Assembly: GCA_034117945.1 (NCBI GenBank)
Contig: JAXEOR010000082.1
Span: 1-21,421, forward strand
Length of the DNA: 21,421 bases
Direction: 5' to 3'
Origin: SIG438 sp034117945
GTDB taxonomy: Bacteria; Bacillota; Clostridia; HGM11514
The translations under genes were made by a program, and so were the position numbers. The notes beneath the pieces were generated by a model, which was not told the DNA's origin, did not search any database, and saw only the letters and a program-made list of their open reading frames with translations. Positions 7,489-15,019 of the stretch are shown in pieces. The stretch's first letter is position 1, and every line of letters starts with the position of its first letter.

Positions 7489-10400
7489 TCAAGCCTCCAG
7501 CATCCGCCTGATCAAGCTTATGGCCTGGGCACGAGTGCCGTTCTCCTTGGGAGCAAAAGTGTCCGCCGTCATGCCCGCAATCAATCCGGAGCTTACAGCC
7601 TGATCCACATACTCTGCCGCCCAATCCGCAATTTCTTCCCGGTCTGCAAACCGGTCAAGCTGCCCTTGGGAGGTTTCCTTGCCCCGGAACAAAAACGCCT
7701 TGACGATCACCACCGCCATTTCTTCCCGGGTGATCATATCGTTGGGACGGAACTGTCCGTCATAGCCCCGAAGCAGTCCTGCGTTGGCCGCGGCATTGAC
7801 AGAGGCTTCATACCAGGCGCCCTTCTCCACATCAGTAAACCCTGCAGCTTCACCGCCCGTGATATGCAGCGCTCTGACGATGAAAGCGGAAAATTCTGCT
7901 CTGGTAACCGGCCGCTCCGGTTCAAACAGGGTGTCTGTCACACCAAACACAATCCCTTTGTCCGCCATGGCAGTCACGTCTGCCTCCGCCCAATGACCCG
8001 CCATATCAGAAAATCTGCTAGCCGCCGGAGTACTGGTGGTGCCGTTGTTTCTGTTGCCGATGCTACCCGTAATCCCGCCGTACGATCCTCCCTGAGATAT
8101 GCCGGGCGTTACCGGCAAGACAGGGGTGGAACTGGGGCTGGAAGAAACACTCCCATTCGCACTGAGTTCAAATATTTTGATTGCTTTTTCAAGGGTTGCA
8201 ATCGCCTGATCCACTTCCTGCTGGCTGGATGCATTGGCAATTGCCTGCTCTGCCTTTGTAATGGCATTTTGTAAAGCGGTTACCGAAGACTGAGGATAGG
8301 TTCCCGCCTCGGTACCGACAACCGCCTCAGCGGCCTTCTTTTTGGCGTTTTCCAGCACCTGATCTGCCGAGGTCATATCAAAGGAAACGGAAACCGGTTC
8401 TGACCATGTCTCCTCCCCAACCCGTCCGTTTTCATCCACAGGAGTGACGGAGTAAACAATGGTTTCTCCGACCAGAGCGGAGGAAACGTCCAGTTTTAAG
8501 CCCCGGCCGAGCTCTGTTTTAACGTCCTTGCTGCTCACGGCATACCAGCAGATCTCGCTGTTTCCCTGTTTGTCACCGTCCTGATCCTCAAACTGATACT
8601 GAGCTGTCAGGGTGCCGCCCTCCCTGGGCTCTCCCCCAATCTGTACATTGCTCACAGTCGGCGCATATCCGCCTGGGATTTTTGTGATGCCGTTTGTTTC
8701 ATAGGCAGTAATGCCGATGGACTCTGTATCAATATTCTGAAAATCCGGAATTTTTTCTCTGACTGCCGCCAACCCCTCCGGAGTTAATGCAAAATCCTTG
8801 CCGTATTCCACAAACATGGAGTTTCCGGAAGGAAGAAGATCCGTTGCAGCAATGTAGGAATTGGTTTCTGTTCCTGCCGCATCTGCATAAAGTCCCTGGT
8901 CGGGATTTGCCGATTTGATGATTACATTATCAATCATTTTATTGGTTGCCGGATCGTAATTCTGATTGGCGATCTCGGTCAGCTTGGCGTAATCATCCGC
9001 GTTGCTCGGATCAAGATCCTTGATTTTCTCATATTGAGCCAGATCAATGGAATTCAGATAAGCCTCCCATTGGGTTCCCGCATAATACTGCTGATGCGCC
9101 TCGGTCAAAAGCTGTCCCTTTCCAACATAATACTTCCACCAATTGTTTGAAATCGTAGGCTCTTTGTCTCGCAGTGCCAGCCACCAGCGGATCCCCCAAT
9201 TCTGGAATTGAACGGCATAAGGGTTATCCACAAAAATATTGTTCTTTACCAAGCTGTACTGTCCGCCGTAGGTTTTGACGGCGAAATTCTTTTTGTCCCC
9301 TGTTCCGTTGGGATAGGTTCCCTGGTAAAAGATATTTCCTTCAATTTTGGGGCCGATTGCGCCGTCGTCCCAAAAGACGGACTGCTGCCAGCCGTTTGCA
9401 AAGGCAGAGCCGTTATGGTGAAAATAATTATTCGTGATTTCATAGCCTATACTGATGGGTGTTCTGCCCCAATAAATAGCCGCCATATCCCCTCCCCACA
9501 TGACACCGTGGTGAATTTCGTTGCCGGTGACGATATGGTTTTTACCGCTCAGACGAATCAGAGCATGGGCACCGTTGCAAATCTCGTTATTCTTTAGGGT
9601 GATCCCGCAGCCGGACACAATGATTGCCGCCGCATAGGCTTTTCTGAGGGTATAGGTGGAATCAAACAAATTATTCTCCAAAACGGTATCAGTGCTTTCC
9701 AGTGAATTCACATCCCCGCCGCTTACCGTCATTCCGCCTGCCGCACCACTGTAAACAAAATTGTTGCGGAACACATTCTTGCTGCCGTCAAGAAAGCTGC
9801 GCTTGGTAAAGTATTTGAACTGACAGCCGTCAATCACAAACTGATCCGCCGAAACATCGAACATGCTGTTTCGCACATATTCAAAATCAATGTCTTTGAT
9901 CGTCACATTTTTTGCACCTTTTGAAACCAAAAATGCTTTTTGCGACACCGGGACAATTACCTCTGCATCCTCCATATCAAGGAAGGGATAAAAATATACC
10001 ATCTTATTTTTACGGTCAATATAGCTTTCCCCGGGCACATCGATTTCTTCAATCAGGTTTTTGAAGTAAAAGCTTGTGCCTGCCTTGGGAAGATATAACT
10101 GATGGGGATTTTTCAGCGTTACCTGACGGGAAGACCGATTCAGCGCCCCGATTTGGTATTCGGAATAGGTCCAATAGTGACTGGGATGCCCTTCATAGAA
10201 CAGATCCTCCAGTGCCTCATCGGACCACTTGGCAATCCGGTTTGTTTGATCCGTAAAGGTAAATACAGAAATTCCATCTGCATCAGTTTCTGCCTTGGCG
10301 ATGGTCAGCTCGCTTTCTCCCTGATTGGGCCATCTTGCCTGAGTCAGCGCAGTGCCGTTGATGTAAACCTGCACCTGAGAAGCAAACAGATCGTTGGCTG

Positions 10401-12024
10401 TCTGGTCAGCCTCGTTCACATGGCTGTACTCAGGAAGAGCAGGAATTTCATCATAAAAATCAGAAAGATCGATCTGCATCAGCTGCTCTGCGGCAGATTT
10501 GTCAATCACCCTGTCCAAAATTTTCTGATCGGTAACCTTGGTAATTTTTTGAGCAGGAACTCTTCTTCCGCCGGTAAAAACAGCCTTTTCACCGGGATAA
10601 GAGGCATAGGTAATGTGACAGTCGGCAGTGCCTGAATCTGAGCCGTCCAGCACAAAGGTATCATCCCGCAGGTATTCGCCGCCTCTGAAATAGACGATCA
10701 CATCCTGCGTAAGCCCCCGTTCCTTCAAGGCGCGGATGGCGTCTCTCGCCTGCTCCGGCTGAGCAAAAGGGTTGTGGAAGGAACCCGTTCCATCCGTTTT
10801 TCCGTCTGGCGCAACATAAAACACAATCGTATCCTGGGTGATTTTTAAGGGCGCCGAATATTTCATTTCTCCGGCAGCCCCGTCCGAATCCTTCGGCACA
10901 ATCGCCACCCGGATAAATCCGGTCAATCCCATTGGAGCAAACACAGGAGACGTATTGATAGAAAGGGTTTCCCAGCTGTCTGTTCCGTTTTGGGAAAGCT
11001 GCCATTCAAAAAGGGATTCTCCCTCTTCCTTTCCGCCCTCTGATTGGAGATACTCATAGGCAGCCGTGATTTCTCCGTTGCTTTCGCTCAAGGAAATTTC
11101 ACCAACAGAGGGAAGAGGCCGGGCAGACAAAATCAGCTTGCCTTCTGAATGGATGGTTCCCTCCGGCTCACTGCTCCCCTTCCGGAACCACTGCAAGATA
11201 ACCCGGAGGTACTTTCCCTGTGATTCCGCAGGAATATGGCAGGTTACAGAGGTATCCGGCAGGTCTGTCCAGGTCTGATTGTCATCAGACATCTGCCATA
11301 CATACGTCATTTGTTCCACCAGTCCGTCAATATCCGTATACTCGCAGACGGCCGAAACATCAGCCCCCTCCATAGGAGCGCTACCTAAAGAAACAGAGTA
11401 AAATTCCGGCTCTTGTTTGGGACGAACCCGTTCTATTTTGAGGGAATCAATCAAAAATTCGTTTCCAGCCCCCGCAAAAAAGAGGAAAAGCTTATCGGTC
11501 GGAATGGTGATGGAATCCACTGCGGCACCGGCCGTATCCTGCAATCCGTAGACAGAAAATTCATAGGAAACGTCTGTCCAGTCCTCAGACCCGTTTTTTG
11601 CTCCTCCTCGGTACTCGGCGGCATTATCATAAAGGGATGCGGTGTATGCCCCGTTTTCGGCAAGCTGCCACTTGCCGACTGCGGTAACCTCAAGCCCCAG
11701 ATAATACGAGGCGTTGCCCGCCATTTTTGTTCGGTAACTGACCCGATATTTTGTGTTCTCAGAAAGGGTAACATCCCCGCCCGTATATGCCATTCTGGCA
11801 TATTGACTGTACCCGGAGACCCGCAAGGCACCCTCCTCTACAGTCATAACAGCGTCCGCATTTTTATTGTCCACAAATTTCCAGTGTTCCAGAGAGCCTT
11901 GCGTATCAAAGGAATCCTCAAAGATCGTTTGATAAACAGAGTTTTCTGCGGCTTGACCTTCCAAAACCGGTGTAATGCAAAACAGAATCATGACTGCCGC
12001 AAGAAATAAACTGATTTTTTTCAT
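7489..12024 (-). CDS. SLH-anchored multidomain beta-helix (GH141-like) surface protein
   Basis: A 1511-residue cell-surface protein. Domains in order: signal peptide (1-26); a ~165-residue presumed jelly-roll sugar-binding domain (32-200) matching both copies in the gene before it; two Ig-like segments (~205-300 and ~305-395); the GH141-type block FYVAPDGK...ARDAIRALKERG (402-437), SGTADCHITYASYPGEKAVFTGG (464-486) and INGTALTQARWPN (555-567); a parallel beta-helix (~690-1060) with AIYWGRT (849-855) and VFWDDG (883-888); another Ig-like segment (~1120-1215); a FIVAR-like helical domain (1224-1287); a Ser/Pro/Gly linker; and three SLH domains (~1337-1383, 1396-1442, 1458-1507) that bind secondary cell-wall polymer. 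GH141 members include an alpha-L-fucosidase and a xylanase, so glycan hydrolysis is likely but the sugar is not fixed. Its ATG overlaps the previous stop as ATGA, with AGGAGG upstream. Confidence 0.85.
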   Translation of the reverse strand: MKKISLFLAAVMILFCITPVLEGQAAENSVYQTIFEDSFDTQGSLEHWKFVDNKNADAVMTVEEGALRVSGYSQYARMAYTGGDVTLSENTKYRVSYRTKMAGNASYYLGLEVTAVGKWQLAENGAYTASLYDNAAEYRGGAKNGSEDWTDVSYEFSVYGLQDTAGAAVDSITIPTDKLFLFFAGAGNEFLIDSLKIERVRPKQEPEFYSVSLGSAPMEGADVSAVCEYTDIDGLVEQMTYVWQMSDDNQTWTDLPDTSVTCHIPAESQGKYLRVILQWFRKGSSEPEGTIHSEGKLILSARPLPSVGEISLSESNGEITAAYEYLQSEGGKEEGESLFEWQLSQNGTDSWETLSINTSPVFAPMGLTGFIRVAIVPKDSDGAAGEMKYSAPLKITQDTIVFYVAPDGKTDGTGSFHNPFAQPEQARDAIRALKERGLTQDVIVYFRGGEYLRDDTFVLDGSDSGTADCHITYASYPGEKAVFTGGRRVPAQKITKVTDQKILDRVIDKSAAEQLMQIDLSDFYDEIPALPEYSHVNEADQTANDLFASQVQVYINGTALTQARWPNQGESELTIAKAETDADGISVFTFTDQTNRIAKWSDEALEDLFYEGHPSHYWTYSEYQIGALNRSSRQVTLKNPHQLYLPKAGTSFYFKNLIEEIDVPGESYIDRKNKMVYFYPFLDMEDAEVIVPVSQKAFLVSKGAKNVTIKDIDFEYVRNSMFDVSADQFVIDGCQFKYFTKRSFLDGSKNVFRNNFVYSGAAGGMTVSGGDVNSLESTDTVLENNLFDSTYTLRKAYAAAIIVSGCGITLKNNEICNGAHALIRLSGKNHIVTGNEIHHGVMWGGDMAAIYWGRTPISIGYEITNNYFHHNGSAFANGWQQSVFWDDGAIGPKIEGNIFYQGTYPNGTGDKKNFAVKTYGGQYSLVKNNIFVDNPYAVQFQNWGIRWWLALRDKEPTISNNWWKYYVGKGQLLTEAHQQYYAGTQWEAYLNSIDLAQYEKIKDLDPSNADDYAKLTEIANQNYDPATNKMIDNVIIKSANPDQGLYADAAGTETNSYIAATDLLPSGNSMFVEYGKDFALTPEGLAAVREKIPDFQNIDTESIGITAYETNGITKIPGGYAPTVSNVQIGGEPREGGTLTAQYQFEDQDGDKQGNSEICWYAVSSKDVKTELGRGLKLDVSSALVGETIVYSVTPVDENGRVGEETWSEPVSVSFDMTSADQVLENAKKKAAEAVVGTEAGTYPQSSVTALQNAITKAEQAIANASSQQEVDQAIATLEKAIKIFELSANGSVSSSPSSTPVLPVTPGISQGGSYGGITGSIGNRNNGTTSTPAASRFSDMAGHWAEADVTAMADKGIVFGVTDTLFEPERPVTRAEFSAFIVRALHITGGEAAGFTDVEKGAWYEASVNAAANAGLLRGYDGQFRPNDMITREEMAVVIVKAFLFRGKETSQGQLDRFADREEIADWAAEYVDQAVSSGLIAGMTADTFAPKENGTRAQAISLIRRMLEA

Positions 12025-13712
12025 TCGTTGCCCTCCTTTTCAGATACCGTAACAGGGCTCCAGTCTTCTGTGACCACTTCGCCGTTGATCACTGCATATG
12101 CCCTGGTCTGGTAGGAACCGGCCTGTAATCCAGCCCCAAAGGCTCTGATCCCGAACTTGTTATTTTCTTCCGAAAGCTCAGTCATTCCCTTTAAGGGCAG
12201 AACATTGGCATCGTCCCCTGTTTTTTTCAGCTCAATCCCGAACTCTGAAACAGTCTTTCCCTGTGCGGAAACCGCGGAATAGACAAGGATGCTGTTTTCG
12301 TTCTGATAGGTGTCGGTCATGATACTTCCCGTTGTGACAGAAGGAGCAGGAGCCGCCTCAAACACAGCGGTTACAACACTGTTGCAGTCAAAGGTCAGCT
12401 CAACGCTTTCCGACGCAGATACAGCATAGTCTGTGTCTTGTCCGTTTTGATCGGTCACAACAATTTTTTGCAACACATATCCCTCTTTGGGGCAGGCAGA
12501 CACCGTAGCCTTTGCCGCAGTGATTCTGGCACCATCTGCAGCCGCAGCACCGTTAACCGACACATCACCCATCGTGCTGTCATACGACACGCCCACATTC
12601 CCCACAAATTCTTCTATCTTAATAGAATCGATACAGAAGGTGGTGTCCGCATGAGGCAAATTGAAAAACAGCTTGTTGGCGGGGATTTTGATGGAATCCA
12701 CCGAATTTCCTGACGCATCCTGCATATCATACAAATTGACTGCGTAAGAAACATCCGACCAGTCATCGGTAATAGCACCATTAAGCAAATTTCTGGAACT
12801 CCCTCTGAAATCTGCGCCATTGTCGTAAATGAGGTTGTAAAAGCTGCCATTCAAGGTATACTGCCATTTGGGTCCGCCTGTTTCAAGCCCCATAAAATAT
12901 GCTTTGTCATAGGTGATCTTAGTTCTGTAGGAAACACGGTATACCGCATTGTTTACAAATGAGAGATTGCTTCCTGTATAGGCCAGGCGGCCGGCAGAGC
13001 CCACATACTGCAGCACACCGTCCTGGACGGTGGAGGTTCCTCCAGTAACAGTCCACATAGAGCCATCCTCAAAGGTATCCTCAAAAACAGTATTCACCAT
13101 CACATTGCCCTGCTGCACAAAAGGAATTTTCTCAATTTTAAACTCTTTTAGATAGTAGTCGGTTACCGTGTTCAGCTGGAAGTAAAATTTACCGGCGGGA
13201 ATTGTAATTTCATCCATGGAAACACCCTTCCCGTCCTTGATGTCATAAACGGTAAAATCATAAGAAACCGCTACCCAGTCTGTACTTCCGTTTGCTCCGC
13301 CTCCCCGATAGGTATTATCATAAAGAGCGGAGGAACCTGCCCCGTTGGGAGAAAGCTTCCAGCTTGAGTTTCCGCCTGTTTCGTTCAATTGCAGTCCCAA
13401 AAAATAGCTTCCGTTACCGGGAGATTTGATTTTGTATGAAATCCGGTATTTTGCACCCTTGGAAAATACAATATCAGCACCGTTATAAGAAATTCTTTTG
13501 GCTCCTGCGGTTGCAGAAATTTTCGCTGCATTCTCGGTAGAGTCATAAACCGCAGTCACACCGTCCTGACAGGTCCAGTTTGCTAAAGCCGCCTCGCTTT
13601 GGAAGCTCTCTTCAAACACAACCGATTCATTTGCAGCAAAAACACTTGCTGCTCCAAGAACAAAAACAAACAAAGCCACCAGCATCGTAACCAACAAAAC
13701 ATTTTTCTTCAT
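12021..13712 (-). CDS. Secreted protein with tandem putative carbohydrate-binding domains
   Basis: This encodes 563 residues from the chosen ATG at 13712, which has AAAAGGAG eight bases upstream; an in-frame GTG at 13721 overlaps that ribosome binding site and is unlikely. After a signal peptide ending near VFA (residue ~26) come two related ~165-residue domains (about 31-197 and 207-370). Both share YRxSY, DWxxVSY, an IPAxKxxF strand and a closing K-I-E strand. A short beta domain with PKEGYVLQKIVV follows (~375-455) and resembles the InlB B-repeat/bacterial repeat family, then a fibronectin-III-like C-terminal domain. No catalytic motif, SLH domain or sortase signal is seen, so a soluble or non-covalently held binding protein is likely. 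It is translationally coupled to the SLH beta-helix gene that follows, implying joint function on the same glycan. Confidence 0.75.
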   Translation of the reverse strand: MKKNVLLVTMLVALFVFVLGAASVFAANESVVFEESFQSEAALANWTCQDGVTAVYDSTENAAKISATAGAKRISYNGADIVFSKGAKYRISYKIKSPGNGSYFLGLQLNETGGNSSWKLSPNGAGSSALYDNTYRGGGANGSTDWVAVSYDFTVYDIKDGKGVSMDEITIPAGKFYFQLNTVTDYYLKEFKIEKIPFVQQGNVMVNTVFEDTFEDGSMWTVTGGTSTVQDGVLQYVGSAGRLAYTGSNLSFVNNAVYRVSYRTKITYDKAYFMGLETGGPKWQYTLNGSFYNLIYDNGADFRGSSRNLLNGAITDDWSDVSYAVNLYDMQDASGNSVDSIKIPANKLFFNLPHADTTFCIDSIKIEEFVGNVGVSYDSTMGDVSVNGAAAADGARITAAKATVSACPKEGYVLQKIVVTDQNGQDTDYAVSASESVELTFDCNSVVTAVFEAAPAPSVTTGSIMTDTYQNENSILVYSAVSAQGKTVSEFGIELKKTGDDANVLPLKGMTELSEENNKFGIRAFGAGLQAGSYQTRAYAVINGEVVTEDWSPVTVSEKEGNE

Positions 13713-13765
13713 TACATTCACTCCTTTTCTTTTCTTACCGGTTCAAATTCCTGTTTTTGACCTCC

Positions 13766-13795
13766 CTAAGTCTGCCGTAAAGTATAAAAATCCAT
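13766..13795 (-). CDS. Possible 9-codon upstream ORF
   Basis: In the 101-base gap after the cupin gene, a very strong purine-rich site (AGGAGGGAGGAAT) precedes an ATG at 13793-13795 that opens a nine-codon frame (MDFYTLRQT) ending in TAG. Another GGGAGG and then the AAAAGGAG of the next gene follow. The strong ribosome binding site without a gene behind it is the only support. It may be a leader peptide or simply a purine-rich spacer. Confidence 0.25.
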   Translation of the reverse strand: MDFYTLRQT

Positions 13796-13813
13796 ATTCC
13801 TCCCTCCTCTCGT

Positions 13814-15004
13814 TTAATAGATATTGCTGAGTTCCGGATTTTCCGCAAAATGCTTTAACATAACAATGGGCTCTGTGCTCGACGTGTTGGTAATCACAAT
13901 TCCCTCTTTGGCTGCTTTTTCCGTTACAAAAAATTCATCCAAGGTAAGCTCTCCGTAACGGATCAGGGTAGGTGTTTCCATCTCCCATGTGCCAAACTTT
14001 CCTCTGCCCTGGATCATAATCAGGCCATATGCCGCCTCGTCCTTCACTGTCACCGTTTTTCCGGGATAAACAGTAAGACGCTTTGCACTGACCTCTTTGC
14101 ACTTATAGCAAATCCACTCCTCGGTATGAGCGTCGTCTGAGGTGATCACAACAGGCTTCATGAATCTGTTTTTGCTGAAATCAGGATCCACATTTTTATC
14201 CCAATCGATCACATCCACCAGATAATCAAAATTCCCCTTTTCCTCCTCAGGGCAGTTTTTCCACAAAAGCTCCTCTGAAACACAATGCCCGCCATGAAGA
14301 ACAGACTGATACATAGCATACACGTCGCTTGCAAACTGGGGCTCATAGGTGCATAGGCTGGCAGGAGCATGAAGCACGCCGGGAGGTACATCCCAGCCGG
14401 TGTCTAAAGTGATTTTATAGCTCTGGGAAAGATCCAGCAAATGATTGTCACCCTTGGTAAAATTCATCAGACATTCCTTTACCTGATCCTTTGTGGTTTC
14501 GGGACGAAGTCCGAAAAAGGTATAGCCGAATTCTCCCTCATAGTTGTTGCACTGGGAAGGGAAGAAATACATTTCCGGCTTTCCTGCCTCTCCCACCCTT
14601 GCGGCATGCTCGCTGCGATGATGGATGTGATGAGGCAGAGGCCCCAGATTGTCAAAAAATTTAGAAAACATAGGCCATTTGTGATATTTGTCCCAAAGAG
14701 CCTGCCCAATGATTTTCCCTTGCAGTTCCTCCACTGCGTCACGCAGGAGCAACCGCTCCTGTCCGTCCCGGGAGACGATATAGCTCAGCCCCTCATCCTC
14801 AGGGGTTCCGGGGCCGTTATCCGCAGGGGTGGTGGAGGAAAACCACCGCTCATCAATGCCTCCCCGCTCCTGCCCCAGCACATAATAATCCTCCGGATGC
14901 AGCTTGATCCGCTTGGCAGGCCTGCAAAAGGCTCTGGGAACCCAGGTGGGCGCCAAGCGAAACACTCCGCCGCCTTCCTCCAGTAATTTATTTGCCATTG
15001 ACAT
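13814..15004 (-). CDS. Cupin protein resembling class I mannose-6-phosphate isomerase
   Basis: This encodes 396 residues with no signal peptide, so it is cytoplasmic. Conserved elements suggest the phosphomannose isomerase type I cupin fold: LPHHIHHRSEH (123-133) and GKPEMYFF (141-148) followed by PPGVLHAP (207-214) supply the expected metal ligands, with His126, His128, Glu144 and His212 the best candidates. In known enzymes of this type the metal site interconverts aldose and ketose sugars or their phosphates. Here the length and the extra C-terminal cupin-like half (~285-380, with YPGKTVTVKDEA) fit an uncharacterised cluster-associated subfamily, so the exact sugar is unknown. It starts 15 bases after the glycosidase gene, with AAGGAG just upstream; two ATGs two codons apart are possible. 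Its neighbours suggest it acts on the monosaccharide released by the glycosidase. Confidence 0.65.
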   Translation of the reverse strand: MSMANKLLEEGGGVFRLAPTWVPRAFCRPAKRIKLHPEDYYVLGQERGGIDERWFSSTTPADNGPGTPEDEGLSYIVSRDGQERLLLRDAVEELQGKIIGQALWDKYHKWPMFSKFFDNLGPLPHHIHHRSEHAARVGEAGKPEMYFFPSQCNNYEGEFGYTFFGLRPETTKDQVKECLMNFTKGDNHLLDLSQSYKITLDTGWDVPPGVLHAPASLCTYEPQFASDVYAMYQSVLHGGHCVSEELLWKNCPEEEKGNFDYLVDVIDWDKNVDPDFSKNRFMKPVVITSDDAHTEEWICYKCKEVSAKRLTVYPGKTVTVKDEAAYGLIMIQGRGKFGTWEMETPTLIRYGELTLDEFFVTEKAAKEGIVITNTSSTEPIVMLKHFAENPELSNIY

Positions 15005-15019
15005 TGTTCCTCTCTCCTT

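Noticed and set aside
8117..8160. Tandem DNA repeat in the Ser/Pro linker of the SLH protein
   Set aside because: The linker is low-complexity in protein but shows no exact repeat unit in the DNA.
7468..8274. 268-codon plus-strand open frame opposite the large beta-helix gene
   Set aside because: It lies antisense to the SLH and FIVAR coding region, has no ribosome binding site of note, and its product shows no domain; the minus-strand frame encodes clear SLH repeats.
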